Origin: Eubacteriales bacterium
Lineage (GTDB): Bacteria; Bacillota; Clostridia; Monoglobales; Firm-18
Length of the DNA: 47,749 bases
Direction of reading: 5' to 3'
Assembly (NCBI GenBank): GCA_028697835.1
Contig: JAQVDK010000004.1
Location: 1-47,749, forward strand
Under the pieces are notes generated by a model. That model did no database searches. It had not been told where the DNA came from and was given only the letters and a program-made list of their open reading frames with translations. The position numbers were made by a program, and so were the translations under genes. Shown piece by piece: positions 46,151 through 47,749 of the stretch. Every line of letters starts with the position of its first letter. Positions within the stretch are counted from its first letter, which is position 1.

Positions 46151-47500
46151 TTATTTCTTTTTATTTTCGCCAATGCTAAGGATTGCATTCATTATAATAC
46201 CGAATATTGCAGCCCCTGCAACACAAGGAACTTCTATGCCAAAAAACGGAATATTTCCGCCAAAGCCGTATTGTCCGCCAAGACCAATAATCATAATGGT
46301 AGCAATAATTGCGATGTTCTTGGAGCTAAATAGGTCAACGTTTTTCTCGACCATTATAGCGATACCTTGAGCGGCAATTGCTCCGAACAGATACACTTCA
46401 AGTCCGCCGATAACAGCTTGGGGTATTGAATAAATTATGTTAATCAGCGGTGTAAAGCAAGCTAAAAACATAGCAATTATGGACGCCCAAATTAAAACGG
46501 GAATTGAAAATACTTTTGTAATCGCCATTGCGCTTATGTTCTCGCCGTAATTTGTACCGGCAGGGCCGCCTACAAAGCCGGAAACCATGTCGCCAATACC
46601 GTCACCAATCAGGTTTAGACCAAGCTTGTCCGCTATGTTGTATTTTTTGCTTGAGTTTTTCTTTTTAGCCAGGTCGTTTACATATATATCAAGCTGAAAG
46701 ATATGGGCAGTGGATTCAGGTATTGTTGCGATTGCAATTGGCATAATTGCAGCAACCGCCATAAGCGTTGGCTTGGGAAGGGTGAAGATGGGCATTGTAA
46801 AAACACCTTTTCCGGCAGTTTCGGGAAGGACTTTAAACAAACTAATGCCGGTTGTTTTTTGTATTATAAATGCTACAATGCAGCCAACCAACGGTCCTAA
46901 CAAAAGGGGAATTTGACCCCAAACGCCTTTTAAGTAAACGGAAAACATAATCGTTGCAATCAGTGTTACAAGGGAAACGGTCCATGCCATGTTGGATGCA
47001 AGTTGGGAATCAACAGGTGCTGTTGCCGCATCCTGCATGGCCACTCCCGCTAAAGTAAGACCGATTACCATGGCAATGGGGCCCGTTACAGTGGCAGGAA
47101 GGACTTTTTCTATAGAATCCCTTCCAAAGCGTTTTACAATAAAACCTGCCGCCACAGAAATAAAGCCCGACATAATAATACCAAATTGTGCGATAGAAAT
47201 CTTTTCGTTTAAAGGAAGGCCGGCCAAAGCTTCAGAGCTCATAAGCGCGCCGATTGCCGCCACATATGAAAAGCTTGAGCCGTAATAAAGCGGAATTTTT
47301 CTGCCTGTTATTAAAATGAAGCAAAGAGTTGCCAGTCCGCTGGCAAAAATAGTGGTAGAAATGTGAAAGCCGGTAATTAAAGCCACCGCCACAGTTGCAG
47401 GAAACATTACTATTACCTGTTGGACAGCGTAAAGAAACAGTTTCCAATAAACCGGGCGTTCATCTGGAAGATAACCAATAGTTTGTGTTTTTGTTGACAT
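46151..47500 (-). CDS. NCS2-family uracil/xanthine permease
   Basis: Multi-TM protein with GPAGTNYGENISAMAITKVFS and IPLYYGSSFSYVAAIGAL, typical of UraA-like nucleobase transporters. Confidence 0.92.
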   Translation of the reverse strand: MSTKTQTIGYLPDERPVYWKLFLYAVQQVIVMFPATVAVALITGFHISTTIFASGLATLCFILITGRKIPLYYGSSFSYVAAIGALMSSEALAGLPLNEKISIAQFGIIMSGFISVAAGFIVKRFGRDSIEKVLPATVTGPIAMVIGLTLAGVAMQDAATAPVDSQLASNMAWTVSLVTLIATIMFSVYLKGVWGQIPLLLGPLVGCIVAFIIQKTTGISLFKVLPETAGKGVFTMPIFTLPKPTLMAVAAIMPIAIATIPESTAHIFQLDIYVNDLAKKKNSSKKYNIADKLGLNLIGDGIGDMVSGFVGGPAGTNYGENISAMAITKVFSIPVLIWASIIAMFLACFTPLINIIYSIPQAVIGGLEVYLFGAIAAQGIAIMVEKNVDLFSSKNIAIIATIMIIGLGGQYGFGGNIPFFGIEVPCVAGAAIFGIIMNAILSIGENKKK

Positions 47501-47533
47501 ACAAATCCCCCTTGATTTTTTACATTGGTTCTA

Positions 47534-47562
47534 ATTATATCACAAAATTTTGCCATTGGGAA
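47534..47562 (-). promoter_or_regulatory. Candidate sigma-A promoter of the permease gene
   Basis: On - strand: TTCCCA - 17 nt - TATAAT; SD AAGGGGGA before ATG. Confidence 0.55.
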
Positions 47563-47639
47563 TAGCTTTTTTACAAATTTGTTTTTTTATGTTTAAAATT
47601 CTACAAAAAGCCCAAAAGTATTATTGTTAATTTATCTAC

Positions 47640-47668
47640 TTGACACATGCTTTTATATATAGTAAAAT
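47640..47668 (+). promoter_or_regulatory. Sigma-A promoter of a gene running off the right edge
   Basis: TTGACA (47640-47645) - 17 nt - TAAAAT (47663-47668). Confidence 0.75.
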
Positions 47669-47687
47669 ATGTTTGTGTTTTTCAAGA

Positions 47688-47718
47688 TTCGCCAAATTTC
47701 ACCATGAAATTTGACGAA
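47688..47718. repeat. Inverted repeat in leader of the right-edge gene
   Basis: TTCG-c-CAAATTTC-ACCAT-GAAATTTG-a-CGAA; 12 of 13 positions pair. Confidence 0.65.
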
Positions 47719-47743
47719 AAAACTACTTTGGAGGGATTTTACA

Positions 47744-47749
47744 ATGGAT
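47744..47749 (+). CDS. Start of truncated gene
   Basis: ATGGAT preceded by TTGGAGGGATTTTACA (SD); only two codons visible. Confidence 0.5.

Overview
This window is almost entirely one large co-directional (+ strand) flagellar/chemotaxis (fla/che) locus of a Gram-positive, Clostridia-like bacterium (inferred from gene order, SLH/FliY/CheX/CheD content and AT-rich promoters). Order: HD-GYP protein; FliK-like protein; truncated FlhB C-terminal homologue; lytic transglycosylase; flgB-flgC-fliE-fliF-fliG-fliH-fliI-fliJ-motE-like-fliK-flgD-TIGR02530-type protein-flgE-flbD-fliL-fliM-fliY-fliO-fliP-fliQ-fliR-flhB-flhA-flhF-flhG-cheY-cheD-cheX; an SLH/Ig-like surface protein; motA-motB-cheW-cheB-cheA-cheW2-MCP-cheR-fliA-DUF2802-like protein-flgF/G-flgG-flgM-flgN-flgK-flgL-fliW-csrA-flagellin. 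A strong terminator follows the flagellin gene. Then come a convergent uracil/xanthine-type permease and the first codons of another gene. I saw no rRNA, tRNA, CRISPR or mobile element. The observations I think most deserve a second look are: (1) the flagellin leader, with a GGA-in-loop hairpin and an AAGGAGGA Shine-Dalgarno site next to fliW-csrA; (2) an S-layer-homology/Ig-like surface protein inside the operon between cheX and motA; (3) the CheY-docking motif LSQDEIDALLSG present on FliY but missing from FliM, with FliY phosphatase sites apparently degenerate and CheX intact; (4) a 15-bp perfect inverted repeat in the fla leader; (5) long intercistronic hairpins around the hook genes; (6) a remnant-sized FlhB C-terminal paralogue. 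All assignments are by eye from the translated ORFs. No database search was run.
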